Positions 1-7,049 of a stretch of DNA of 12,377 nucleotides are shown piece by piece. The stretch spans positions 1-12,377 of the forward strand of contig CAKULY010000041.1 in NCBI GenBank assembly GCA_934667505.1, written 5' to 3'. Each line of letters starts with the position of its first letter. Position 1 is the first letter of the stretch. A program made the position numbers and the translations under genes. Source of the stretch: an uncultured Treponema sp. Lineage in GTDB: Bacteria > Spirochaetota > Spirochaetia > Treponematales > Treponemataceae. Below the pieces are notes generated by a model. It did not search any database and was not told the origin of the DNA. It saw only the letters and a program-made list of their open reading frames with translations.

Positions 1-463
1 GTGTATATATGCATTGAATAGTATGCTTACCTATCTTAATTACATCCTCATTTTGGAGAGAAAAATCTGCTTGAAAACTATAATCAATGAATTCTTCATT
101 AAATTTTTCCAAGAGATTTGTCCCATTCTCTTTGTCCTTCCTAGCTATAACAAGAGCCACGAGTCTAGGAAGACTTCTTTTCTTTGTTGACAATCCATCA
201 GAACAAAACTGATGACAATAAAGTATTGTTTTAATATTTCTTTTAAGCCAGGTTATACCATGAGAATGATCATAATGTTCATGAGTCAAAAACAAATGAA
301 CTTTCACTATGCTATTTTGCCTGAAAATAGAAAGTAATTCAGGACAGATGTTAGAATCAACAACTATTGCCTCGTTATTTTCCAATAAGACATACATATT
401 CGATTCTACAGGAGGATAAATGCTCCTGTAGAATGAATAAGTACCAACTTTCAATATCTCCAT
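1..463 (-). CDS. Metallo-beta-lactamase-fold hydrolase, N-terminal part (3' end cut by window edge)
   Basis: This reading frame is open to the left edge and shows 154 codons. It begins with ATG at 463, directly after the TAA of the transketolase C subunit with no gap, so it looks translationally coupled and is the last visible gene of the operon. Residues 58-67 read LFLTHEHYDH, the zinc-binding HxHxDH signature (H61, H63, D65, H66) of the metallo-beta-lactamase superfamily; it follows a strand with V34-V35-D36, as usual. The frame breaks at IYT, just where the second metal motif (PGH) would be expected. Superfamily members hydrolyse thioesters, lactones, phosphodiesters and lactams. Next to an acyl carrier protein and transketolase, a thioesterase or glyoxalase-II-like role is a reasonable inference, not a demonstrated one. 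The segment after the motif (residues 85-135) is rich in charged residues and I do not recognise a subfamily. A perfect 12-base inverted repeat lies in codons 10-20. Confidence 0.85.
   Translation of the reverse strand, partial: MEILKVGTYSFYRSIYPPVESNMYVLLENNEAIVVDSNICPELLSIFRQNSIVKVHLFLTHEHYDHSHGITWLKRNIKTILYCHQFCSDGLSTKKRSLPRLVALVIARKDKENGTNLLEKFNEEFIDYSFQADFSLQNEDVIKIGKHTIQCIYT
403..434. repeat. Perfect 12-bp inverted repeat with 8-base loop inside the start of the hydrolase gene
   Basis: Positions 403-414 (ATTCTACAGGAG) are the exact reverse complement of 423-434 (CTCCTGTAGAAT), separated by 8 bases (GATAAATG). In the minus-strand transcript the hairpin would begin 29 nucleotides after the A of the hydrolase start codon. 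The arms encode residues around YRSIYPPVE, so it is also coding sequence. No T-run follows on either strand, so it is not a standard intrinsic terminator. It could be an mRNA hairpin that slows or protects, a site for a dimeric DNA-binding protein, or a coincidence. Confidence 0.8.
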
Positions 464-1435
464 TTATTTATCTAATGCTACAGCGATGTCATCAGCTATT
501 TGTGATGCCGTCAAACGATTCTGTTCCAGCAAGGCATCATAATCACCTGCCAGGTCAAATACGTCTTCAATTCCAAGCCGCAACAACCTAGGATAACCAC
601 TATTTTCTGCTACAACTTCAGCAACAGCAGCACCAAGTCCCCCCATTTTACTATGCTCTTCTAACGTAACTAATAATCTAGCATTCTTGGCAGCAAGGAT
701 TGCCTCTTTATCAAGCGGCTTAATTGAATACATATCAACAACAGACACATGAATATCCTTTTCTGAAAGTATCTTTGCTGTTTTCAAAGCTTTAGCTACC
801 ATTGTACCGCAAGCGAAAATCGTAACATCTTTACCTTCGGTGAGTTTATTACTCTTGCCAAAAGCAAATTGCATATCCTCCTTATAAACCATAGGACAAT
901 TCAGATTACCCGTTAAACGTATATATACAGGTTTTTCTGATATCATTGCCTGTTCAAAGAGTTTAATCGCTGATGCTGAATCCGCAGGAGAAATGATTTG
1001 TAAATTTGGAATAGCTCGCATCATTGAAATATCTTCTATGGTATAATGAGTATTACCTGCAAAACCCTGACTTAATCCTGCACCGGAGCCAACCACAACA
1101 ACCTTTTGATTCATATAACCTAAATAATGGCGAATCTGCTCACAACTTCTCATTGTTACGAATGTTGCGTATGTGGTTACAACTGGATGAAATCCCTCTG
1201 CAGCCATACCAGCAGCGATACCCAGCATATTCTGTTCTGCTATTCCTACATTGATAAACTTATCAGGATAAGTTTTACAATAGCGATCCATACCGGATAA
1301 AGTAGCAAGGTCGGCGGTCAACAATACAAACTTGTCATCCTTCTTTGCAGCATCTAAAACCGCCTGACCGAATATTGAACCTCTCTGCCCCAACATACTA
1401 CATGTTCGTGCAGACAAACGTGTTATTTCAAACAT
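464..1435 (-). CDS. Transketolase, C-terminal subunit (pyrimidine-binding and C-terminal domains)
   Basis: This 323-residue protein is the second half of a split thiamine-diphosphate transketolase. Residues about 15-185 form the Pyr domain, with GIAEQNM at 64-70 placing the conserved glutamate (E67) that activates the aminopyrimidine ring. Residues about 195-310 match the transketolase C-terminal domain, including DVTIFACGTM and a VTLEEHSKMGGLG segment (about 236-250) like that of 1-deoxyxylulose-5-phosphate synthase and E1-beta subunits. With the upstream subunit it should form an active site that moves two-carbon ketol units between sugar phosphates, acting in the cytoplasm. Its start overlaps the N subunit's stop by 8 bases, the arrangement expected of subunits made together. 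Its place among glycosyltransferases and an acyl carrier protein suggests a specialised copy, not the housekeeping pentose-phosphate enzyme, which in most bacteria is one longer chain. The acceptor cannot be read from sequence. Confidence 0.93.
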   Translation of the reverse strand: MFEITRLSARTCSMLGQRGSIFGQAVLDAAKKDDKFVLLTADLATLSGMDRYCKTYPDKFINVGIAEQNMLGIAAGMAAEGFHPVVTTYATFVTMRSCEQIRHYLGYMNQKVVVVGSGAGLSQGFAGNTHYTIEDISMMRAIPNLQIISPADSASAIKLFEQAMISEKPVYIRLTGNLNCPMVYKEDMQFAFGKSNKLTEGKDVTIFACGTMVAKALKTAKILSEKDIHVSVVDMYSIKPLDKEAILAAKNARLLVTLEEHSKMGGLGAAVAEVVAENSGYPRLLRLGIEDVFDLAGDYDALLEQNRLTASQIADDIAVALDK

Positions 1436-2231
1436 TTTCTACCTCCTCTCTTGCTTGTTTATATTGTGCTTCCGTAAGAGTATGATGATGCCATTCTTTC
1501 TGTCCCTCCATAAAGCTGACACCTTTTCCTTTTATCGTATCTGCTATCACACAAACAGGTTTATCACTTTCCTTATTTAAAGCTACGGCTAAAGCCTCAC
1601 AATCATGTCCGTCCACAACACGAACATCAAAACCAAACGATTTAAATTTTTCGCCCAGGTCTATCTGGTTCATAACTTCTGTAGTTGGTCCATCATATTG
1701 CAACTTATTACGATCTACAATTACATAGAAATTATTAAGACCATAGTTAGCTGCAGACATGGCAGCCTCCCATATCAAGCCCTCGTCACACTCACCATCA
1801 CCAACCAAGGTATAGACTCTAGAATCAAGTTCCTTCTTTTTGCAAGCGAATGCAACTCCACCTGCAAAGCTCATACCCATGCTAAGACTACCTCCAGAAA
1901 ACTCAATACCCTTTTGAAGATTTCGCATTGCATGACCATGAAAATGAGAACCATTTACTTCGAAACTATTGATATCCTCATCTGTCAAAAAGCCAGCCCA
2001 GCGTAAAGCAGAATAGTATGAAAGGACACAATGACCTTTACTGATAATCAGACGATCACGTTTTTCGTCCTCTCTATCATTTATGTTATAGCGAAGAACC
2101 TTTCCATAAAGGGTCGCAAAAATCTCAACGGCAGAAAGTCCTGCTCCTAAATGAGATCCATTCTTACCAGCATGATATGCCATGTCTAGAGATGATAATC
2201 TCAATTGTTTTGCTAACTTTTTTAATTCCAT
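1428..2231 (-). CDS. Transketolase, N-terminal subunit (thiamine diphosphate-binding domain)
   Basis: This 267-residue protein is the pyrophosphate-binding half of a split transketolase. The ThDP motif starts at GDG (144-146, in VGDGECDEG) and ends at DRN (173-175), the normal spacing for the Mg-diphosphate site. Other family marks are GSHLGAGLSAVEIF (25-38), SKGHC (64-68), GGSLSMGMSFAGG (113-125) and KGKGVSFMEG (234-243). The histidines H27 and H67 lie where transketolases place active-site histidines. It needs the downstream subunit for activity. The gene lies 17 bases after the reductase stop, and no good Shine-Dalgarno sequence is visible before the ATG at 2231. Split transketolases are common in archaea, anaerobes and secondary-metabolite or glycan loci. 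The likely donor is xylulose 5-phosphate or another ketose phosphate; the product is unknown. Confidence 0.94.
   Translation of the reverse strand: MELKKLAKQLRLSSLDMAYHAGKNGSHLGAGLSAVEIFATLYGKVLRYNINDREDEKRDRLIISKGHCVLSYYSALRWAGFLTDEDINSFEVNGSHFHGHAMRNLQKGIEFSGGSLSMGMSFAGGVAFACKKKELDSRVYTLVGDGECDEGLIWEAAMSAANYGLNNFYVIVDRNKLQYDGPTTEVMNQIDLGEKFKSFGFDVRVVDGHDCEALAVALNKESDKPVCVIADTIKGKGVSFMEGQKEWHHHTLTEAQYKQAREEVENV
1441..1447 (-). promoter_or_regulatory. Strong Shine-Dalgarno-like sequence before the transketolase C subunit
   Basis: The minus strand reads AGGAGGT five bases before the ATG at 1435, a near-perfect match to the anti-Shine-Dalgarno sequence. It lies inside the last codons of the N subunit (encoding REEV). 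Most other starts here lack such a site, as is usual in Bacteroidota, so it either favours high or matched production of the C subunit or is a by-product of the coding sequence. Confidence 0.4.
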
Positions 2232-2248
2232 ATACTATAATTATTTGT

Positions 2249-3025
2249 TTAATTAGAGATATTTGAGACAACAAGGCGTAAATCATGCCCCCCTCCATCT
2301 ACCTTTATGACTTCTCCATTAACATAACTGGCTGCGTCAGAAGAAAGGAACATTATTACCTCTGCTATTTCTTCCGGTTTGGCAAAGCGTTTTAATGCCA
2401 TCCCCTTCAGAATTTCCTCCATTGCATTCTGGTCCAGAGCAGAAAGCATATTTGTTTCAGTCAGTCCTGGAGCAACAGCATTGACACGAATACCAGCGCC
2501 TCCCAATTCTCGAGCCATCTTTTTGCTTACAATATTAATTGCAGCCTTACTAGCTGCATATTCCAGTTGGGAAGTATCTTCCCCCCATGCAGAGATACTA
2601 GATACATTTACTATTGCACCTTTTCGATTTCTCATCATAGCACGAGCTACCAATTGACACAAAGAAAGAACACTGAAGAAATTCACTTCCATTACCTTTC
2701 GGATATCATCCATCTTTGTCATCGTGAACAGTCTGTTATCGCTTACAACACCTGCAGCATTAACAAGTATATCTATTGACAACTTCTCACGAAGGATTGA
2801 TTTTACACCTTCTTTAATAGATATCTCATCACTCAGGTCAACATACACAGGCTTAATCCATACATTGTTAGCTATTTCTAGTTTATGCATTTGATCTAGC
2901 CATTCTTTGTCTTCTCGATGAACTATAGCCCAACAGTTTGCACCCTGATGAGCAAACAGTTGCACAGTAGCGAGACCAATCCCGCTACGGGCACCTGTTA
3001 TAATTGCATTCTTTCCCTTAAGCAT
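2249..3025 (-). CDS. Short-chain dehydrogenase/reductase, FabG-like (3-oxoacyl-ACP reductase type)
   Basis: This 258-residue classical SDR has the Rossmann cofactor motif TGARSGIG at 10-17, NAAG at 89-92, N115 in the VNF segment, NVSS at 140-143 and the catalytic YAASK at 156-160 (Y156, K160). The C-terminus reads NGEVIKVDGGG, typical of FabG-like enzymes. Basic residue R37 after strand 2 suggests NADPH, but this is not certain. The gene follows the acyl carrier protein with a one-base TAATG overlap, so reduction of a carrier-bound oxo-acyl group to a hydroxy-acyl group is the most economical role. Reduction of the ketol made by the downstream transketolase, or of a nucleotide sugar, would also fit. 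The length is normal and no key residue is missing. Confidence 0.93.
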   Translation of the reverse strand: MLKGKNAIITGARSGIGLATVQLFAHQGANCWAIVHREDKEWLDQMHKLEIANNVWIKPVYVDLSDEISIKEGVKSILREKLSIDILVNAAGVVSDNRLFTMTKMDDIRKVMEVNFFSVLSLCQLVARAMMRNRKGAIVNVSSISAWGEDTSQLEYAASKAAINIVSKKMARELGGAGIRVNAVAPGLTETNMLSALDQNAMEEILKGMALKRFAKPEEIAEVIMFLSSDAASYVNGEVIKVDGGGHDLRLVVSNISN

Positions 3026-3261
3026 TAGAACTCAACATCATATTTTTTAAGGATTTCTTTACCCTTCTCGTAAGAAGAAAGATCAATGATATCATCGGTA
3101 TCCAGCATGATATCAAAAGCATCCTCAAGCGCGGCAACCAAGGTCATGTGACCTACAGAATCCCAAAGTTCTACACCCTGATACTTCAAATCAGCAAGCT
3201 GATCTTCTGTAACATTAAGATTTTCACAAAACACACTGTTGTACTTTTCTAAATTTGTCAT
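3025..3261 (-). CDS. Acyl carrier protein
   Basis: This 78-residue acidic protein has the carrier-protein signature WDSVGHM at 33-39. S35 is the expected attachment point of 4'-phosphopantetheine, after which it would carry acyl groups as thioesters in the cytoplasm. The helix after the serine (HMTLVAALEDAFDI) and the acidic C-terminal half fit the four-helix fold. The WDSVGH form resembles the discrete carrier proteins of specialised clusters more than the DSLD of housekeeping AcpP, so I read it as a dedicated carrier. It lies 12 bases after the GNAT gene and overlaps the reductase start by one base. No ketoacyl synthase or acyl-activating ligase is seen in the window, so how the acyl group is loaded is unknown. 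Confidence 0.93.
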   Translation of the reverse strand: MTNLEKYNSVFCENLNVTEDQLADLKYQGVELWDSVGHMTLVAALEDAFDIMLDTDDIIDLSSYEKGKEILKKYDVEF

Positions 3262-3273
3262 AATTAAAACCTT

Positions 3274-3903
3274 TTATTTTGTTAATATTTTCTTAAACAA
3301 TCCTCTTATTCTACCATCTGGCAGCTGATACTCCTCCAACAACGTAATTGTTTTATTATGTAACTGTGCATTAAACAGTCGCTCATTGTGCCTATCAATC
3401 TCAAAAAAGACCTCTTTAACACCGAGCTCATGCATCATATTAAACTTTATTTTATCCAGAAGCATCATATTAATGGTTCCTTCTGCACCTTTCTTCCAAC
3501 ACAAATATTCTGAGCGTGCTCCCTCCATATGCAGAAACTGCTTGCTTTTTTTATTCCCGAGAGATTTGTATCTCAACAGAACACCTTTTAAGTAAGATGG
3601 ATGCTGGATAATACCTATCAAGGCAGCAATACCCAGCTTAATTTTATGACTTTTAATTGCTTGGGCTTGTGATGAAGCATCTAGCGATCCACTAGAAAAT
3701 CCCACTATCTCACCTTTCTCATTCTCCGCACATACAACGATTTCATTAGGATCATCTAAAACCACATCATAATATGCACGAAGAAAGCCTTTTCCAAGTG
3801 ACAGAAAGATACCATCAGTATATCTGTCTCGTACTGTCCAATGGCAATCAGTCAATTGTTTTGCATCACTTGGCTTTGCCAGTCTAAATCTAATTTTTGC
3901 CAT
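3274..3903 (-). CDS. GNAT-fold N-acyltransferase, probably acts on a sugar
   Basis: This 209-residue protein has the GNAT layout. It opens with strand 1 and a helix (RFRLAKPSDAKQLTD, 5-19), then has a strand-turn-strand VVCAENEKGEIVGFSSG at 56-72 and a late pyrophosphate-loop-like segment KKGAEGTINMMLLDKI at 137-152. Near the C-terminus it has FEIDRHNERLFNAQLHNK (167-184), like the strand-helix end of the fold. The insert between about 75 and 125 is longer than in small GNATs. GNAT enzymes normally transfer acetyl from CoA to an amine, and some glycan-locus members use other acyl groups. Because the acyl carrier protein follows 12 bases downstream, I infer that the donor may be an acyl-ACP and the acceptor an amino sugar. 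The ATG at 3903 lies inside the last codons of the upstream glycosyltransferase (14-base overlap). The fold is fairly sure, the substrate is not. Confidence 0.8.
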   Translation of the reverse strand: MAKIRFRLAKPSDAKQLTDCHWTVRDRYTDGIFLSLGKGFLRAYYDVVLDDPNEIVVCAENEKGEIVGFSSGSLDASSQAQAIKSHKIKLGIAALIGIIQHPSYLKGVLLRYKSLGNKKSKQFLHMEGARSEYLCWKKGAEGTINMMLLDKIKFNMMHELGVKEVFFEIDRHNERLFNAQLHNKTITLLEEYQLPDGRIRGLFKKILTK

Positions 3904-5059
3904 ATATCACTTCATTGAAGACATCGACCATTTTACTTCTAACAACATCGATGCTAAATTGTTCAACTTTCGTTTTATTATATTCACCGAACTGCTTCGC
4001 ACTTTTTTCGTCACTCAATACTTTATTGATAGCCTGTGCATAAGCATTATAGTCAAGAGGGGTACATAGGAAACCTCCCAAGCCCTCATCTATTAAATCT
4101 ACATTTCCTCTTATTTTTGAAACTATGCATGGTAGCTCCATACACATCGCTTCCATTGTAGATCTTGGCAAACCTTCACGTTTAGAAGCAAATAAGAACA
4201 TATCAGAAATAGCATATAACTCTTTAACATCTTTTCTAAATCCCAAGAAATGAGTACGCTCAGAAACTTTGAGTTTCGCAGCTAATTCTTTTAAGGATAA
4301 TTCGTTTGGTCCAAATCCACAAATGATAATATGGAACTCTTTTGGTGTCGCAGGAAGCGCTTTTATTATCGTTTCAACATTTTTATTGTCATTTAAATCT
4401 CCAACGATAATACCTATTTTAGAACTAACGGGCAATCCAACCTCTTGTTTCTTTTGATTTTTATTAACTACTACACTATCATATAACTTAGTATCTACAC
4501 CAACGCCAGGTACATAGAAAACCTTTCCTCCTTTTTTAAGATGAAAAGATTGTGCTGCATTATAGTCCTCTTGATTAATTGTAATAATTGCATCAGAGTA
4601 ATGAGCCATATACTTTTCTATCCATTTAAAAATTGTTCTATTAGCAAGCGGAGCACCCTTAAAGAAATGAAAACCATGAGCAGTATATATGACCTTCTTG
4701 TTGTATTTCTTACCACATATTCTACCTAATACACCACCAATAGGTGTATTACAATGAATTATTTCTATATCAGGATGAGACTCTAGAAATCGGCAAAGAT
4801 TTTTATAACCAACATATATATCTTTAAAACCAAATATATTTCTGTAAATATGCTGATTATAAAACGTAATGGGATAATCAACAGCTTTCAATTGATCAGC
4901 ATAGTCACGATTGATACCCATATACAGTTTCAATCCCAGATAATCTGCAGCATACATTGCAGGTGCCTCAAATGATCCTGTTTTAACAGGTTCTAGAGAC
5001 AATTCTTGTTTACGTGGAACAACACGTCCATTTGCTATAAATAAAAAACCTTTTCTCAT
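3890..5059 (-). CDS. Family 4 glycosyltransferase (GT-B fold)
   Basis: I place the start at ATG 5059 because it overlaps the upstream stop as ATGA and opens directly with the strand MRKGFLFIANG. A longer frame from 5101 would add 14 residues that look non-native. The 389-residue product has an N-terminal acceptor domain with HCNTPIGGVLGR and YTAHGFHFFKG segments. Its C-terminal donor domain has ICGFGPNE, LGFRKDV and the E-x7-E motif in SKREGLPRSTMEAM, where the two glutamates bracket GLPRSTM. It should add one sugar from a nucleotide-sugar donor, with retention of configuration, to the lipid-linked repeat unit at the inner face of the cytoplasmic membrane. It resembles the EpsD/CapM-like group of capsule transferases. 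Sugar specificity cannot be read. It overlaps the next gene by 14 bases. Confidence 0.93.
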   Translation of the reverse strand: MRKGFLFIANGRVVPRKQELSLEPVKTGSFEAPAMYAADYLGLKLYMGINRDYADQLKAVDYPITFYNQHIYRNIFGFKDIYVGYKNLCRFLESHPDIEIIHCNTPIGGVLGRICGKKYNKKVIYTAHGFHFFKGAPLANRTIFKWIEKYMAHYSDAIITINQEDYNAAQSFHLKKGGKVFYVPGVGVDTKLYDSVVVNKNQKKQEVGLPVSSKIGIIVGDLNDNKNVETIIKALPATPKEFHIIICGFGPNELSLKELAAKLKVSERTHFLGFRKDVKELYAISDMFLFASKREGLPRSTMEAMCMELPCIVSKIRGNVDLIDEGLGGFLCTPLDYNAYAQAINKVLSDEKSAKQFGEYNKTKVEQFSIDVVRSKMVDVFNEVIYGKN

Positions 5060-6144
5060 TTTTCCAAAAAATCTATAAGGAGTTTTGCAGAAGCCTCCCA
5101 AGTTAAATATCTTTTCATAAAAGAATTAGCTTTGATACCCATTTCACGAGTTCTGCCAGGATTATCAAGCATTTGAATTATTGCATCAGCTAAAGATTTT
5201 ACATTTGACCCCTCACATAAATAACCAGTTTCTCCATTTATCACCTGCTCATCTAAGCAACCGACATTTGTTGCAACAACAGGCTTACTGTATGCATAAG
5301 CCAAGGGAATTACACCAGATTGGGTTGCATGAGTATATGGTAAAACAACAAAAGCAACATCAGAGACAAGAGAAGATACCTCTTCATCTTTTATCCAACG
5401 ATTTTGTAAATCAATACTTTCTTTATATTTTTCTATTAACGGCATCTCGTTAAGCAGATTACCATTACCAGCAATCCTTAGTATAACGTTTGGATGCTTT
5501 TCCAAAACTAAAGAGAAAGACTGCAGTAGAACATTAATTCCCTTATATTGATCTATTCTTCCAAAAAACAATATAACAGTTTTATTAGATTGCTGCTTAT
5601 GTGCTGAGTCAAATTGCATATAATAATCAAAGCCTGCATGAGGAATAACAACAATCTTATCCTCTTTGATTCCCTTTTCTATAAGTTTCGGAACGAACTT
5701 TTTACTCAGAATCACATACTTTTCAGCATTTTTGAAATTCGTATTATTCCACCAAAGGTTAAAAAATGATTCATTACCTTCATGAACACCGACATCATGT
5801 ATTGTTTTTACACGTATGACACCTTTCAAACAGGGGAAAATAAAAGGAGCCCAAAGATCGTTCATACAGGAATAAACAACATCCGGTTTATCCCGTTTGA
5901 TGTTTTTGATAACCTTATATATCTTAATCCAAGTAATTACAGAAAATAGATAGCCTAACTTTGTATTGTATGTATCAAAAAAACGCTTTTCAAATTTCTG
6001 CTCCTCTACAATTTTCCTATTCTCAACACTGCTTGCAGCATAATAATAAATTTCATGCCCCAGTGCATAAAGAGCCTTGGCCATTTCCAGAGTATATACA
6101 GGGCCAGCACCCTTTCTTCCTAAATGTATTATAGCTATTTTCAT
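5056..6144 (-). CDS. Family 4 glycosyltransferase (GT-B fold), variant without E-x7-E
   Basis: This 362-residue protein starts with MKIAIIHLGRKGAGPVYT, a typical GT-B N-terminal strand and glycine-rich loop. It continues with YSCMNDLWAPF and KTIHDVGVHEG segments in the acceptor domain and ILFFGRIDQYKGINVLLQSF (about 190-210) at the start of the donor domain. Where most GT4 enzymes have E-x7-E, it has TQSGVIPLAYAYSKPVVAT, so both glutamates are replaced; a subgroup of capsule GT4 proteins shows the same SGVxPLAYA pattern, so this need not mean loss of activity. It should transfer a sugar onto the growing repeat unit in the cytoplasm. The start overlaps the family 2 transferase's stop by one base (TAATG), and the end overlaps the next start as ATGA. 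Confidence 0.92.
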   Translation of the reverse strand: MKIAIIHLGRKGAGPVYTLEMAKALYALGHEIYYYAASSVENRKIVEEQKFEKRFFDTYNTKLGYLFSVITWIKIYKVIKNIKRDKPDVVYSCMNDLWAPFIFPCLKGVIRVKTIHDVGVHEGNESFFNLWWNNTNFKNAEKYVILSKKFVPKLIEKGIKEDKIVVIPHAGFDYYMQFDSAHKQQSNKTVILFFGRIDQYKGINVLLQSFSLVLEKHPNVILRIAGNGNLLNEMPLIEKYKESIDLQNRWIKDEEVSSLVSDVAFVVLPYTHATQSGVIPLAYAYSKPVVATNVGCLDEQVINGETGYLCEGSNVKSLADAIIQMLDNPGRTREMGIKANSFMKRYLTWEASAKLLIDFLEK

Positions 6145-7049
6145 TATTCACGCACTATATATTCCCGATTTTTTTTGTCAGAAGAATCAATTCGCTTCTT
6201 TGTTTTTAACCAGTTACAGATTCCAACAAATATATTTTGACGATATTTTATGCCCATTACAATGAACTCACAAAAAGTAACAAAATTCATCTTAAATGCT
6301 TTTTGCAAATAAATCATAATCGATACTTGATACTTCGACAATCCATGCTTTTTCAAAAACAAATTACGTCGCAAACCTACTTCGTAACGAGACTTCAATA
6401 TATTATAATTCCAGCTATTAGCTAAACTACCTTTACGAGTGGTAACAACATAAATAGATCTTTTGTCGGCATGAAAACTCTTTGAATAAAAAGCAACTTG
6501 TGTCGAAAAGAACATATCATTTGCAGCTATTACTTCATCAAACTGTATATTATTGTCTTCTATAAGAGAACGCTTGATCATTTTAGCCCAAGGAACAACA
6601 TGAAAAAGTCTAGCTTTCATTTCTTCGATTTCACCATTTATATATTTATCAACAATCCCCTGATACATCAAATGTCTATCACTAGGTAATAAAGTGTCAT
6701 CAAAAACACTATTACAACCAAAATAAATAAGATCAAAATCAGAATCGATATACTCATTAATTATATCAAAAGCATTATTGTCAAAAAAATCATCAGAATC
6801 GGCAAAAATGATCCATTTACCACGAGCACAAAGCATACCTTGATTTCTGGCTCCACCTGCATATTTAAAAGATGGAGCATTAAGCAATTCAAAGTCTCGT
6901 TTTATACCCAATTCTTCCTTAGTATGTGGTACATCACAATTTTCAACTAATATTATCTGAATATTATCATTTTCAGGAATACTATCAAATAAACGAGATA
7001 AAGTTTCTATTGAATTTTTAAATGGAATAATAATAGAAATATCAATCAT
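6144..7049 (-). CDS. Family 2 glycosyltransferase (GT-A fold)
   Basis: The 301-residue protein opens with ISIIIPFKNSIETL, the standard GT-A first strand. It has GGARNQGMLCARGKWI at 65-80, followed by FADSDDFF (82-89). This holds the DxD-type motif (D84, D86, D87) that binds the metal and the nucleotide-sugar diphosphate. Residues 150-200 contain VPWAKMIKRSLIE and NDMFFSTQVAF, common in capsule family 2 transferases. No membrane helix is evident, though the C-terminus is basic and may sit at the membrane surface. It should add one sugar to the repeat unit with inversion. The start ATG overlaps the polymerase stop as ATGA and the end overlaps the next start by one base, so expression is probably coupled. 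Confidence 0.94.
   Translation of the reverse strand: MIDISIIIPFKNSIETLSRLFDSIPENDNIQIILVENCDVPHTKEELGIKRDFELLNAPSFKYAGGARNQGMLCARGKWIIFADSDDFFDNNAFDIINEYIDSDFDLIYFGCNSVFDDTLLPSDRHLMYQGIVDKYINGEIEEMKARLFHVVPWAKMIKRSLIEDNNIQFDEVIAANDMFFSTQVAFYSKSFHADKRSIYVVTTRKGSLANSWNYNILKSRYEVGLRRNLFLKKHGLSKYQVSIMIYLQKAFKMNFVTFCEFIVMGIKYRQNIFVGICNWLKTKKRIDSSDKKNREYIVRE

Noticed and set aside
196..214. Short inverted repeat CATCAG/CTGATG in the hydrolase gene
   Set aside because: A 6-bp stem with a 7-base loop is expected several times by chance in a window of this size.
403..434. Reading the 12-bp inverted repeat as an intrinsic terminator or an invertible-promoter end
   Set aside because: No T-run follows on either strand, it lies inside a coding sequence, and the arms are 8 bases apart with no promoter between them, unlike the invertible capsule promoters of Bacteroides.
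1605..2006. A 133-codon open frame on the plus strand
   Set aside because: It lies fully opposite the transketolase N subunit, whose motifs are intact, and its translation resembles no protein. It is a shadow frame.
5060..5101. A 14-residue longer N-terminus for the second family 4 glycosyltransferase
   Set aside because: The extra residues lie inside the upstream gene and do not look like a GT-B start, whereas the ATG at 5059 forms an ATGA overlap and begins at the expected first strand.
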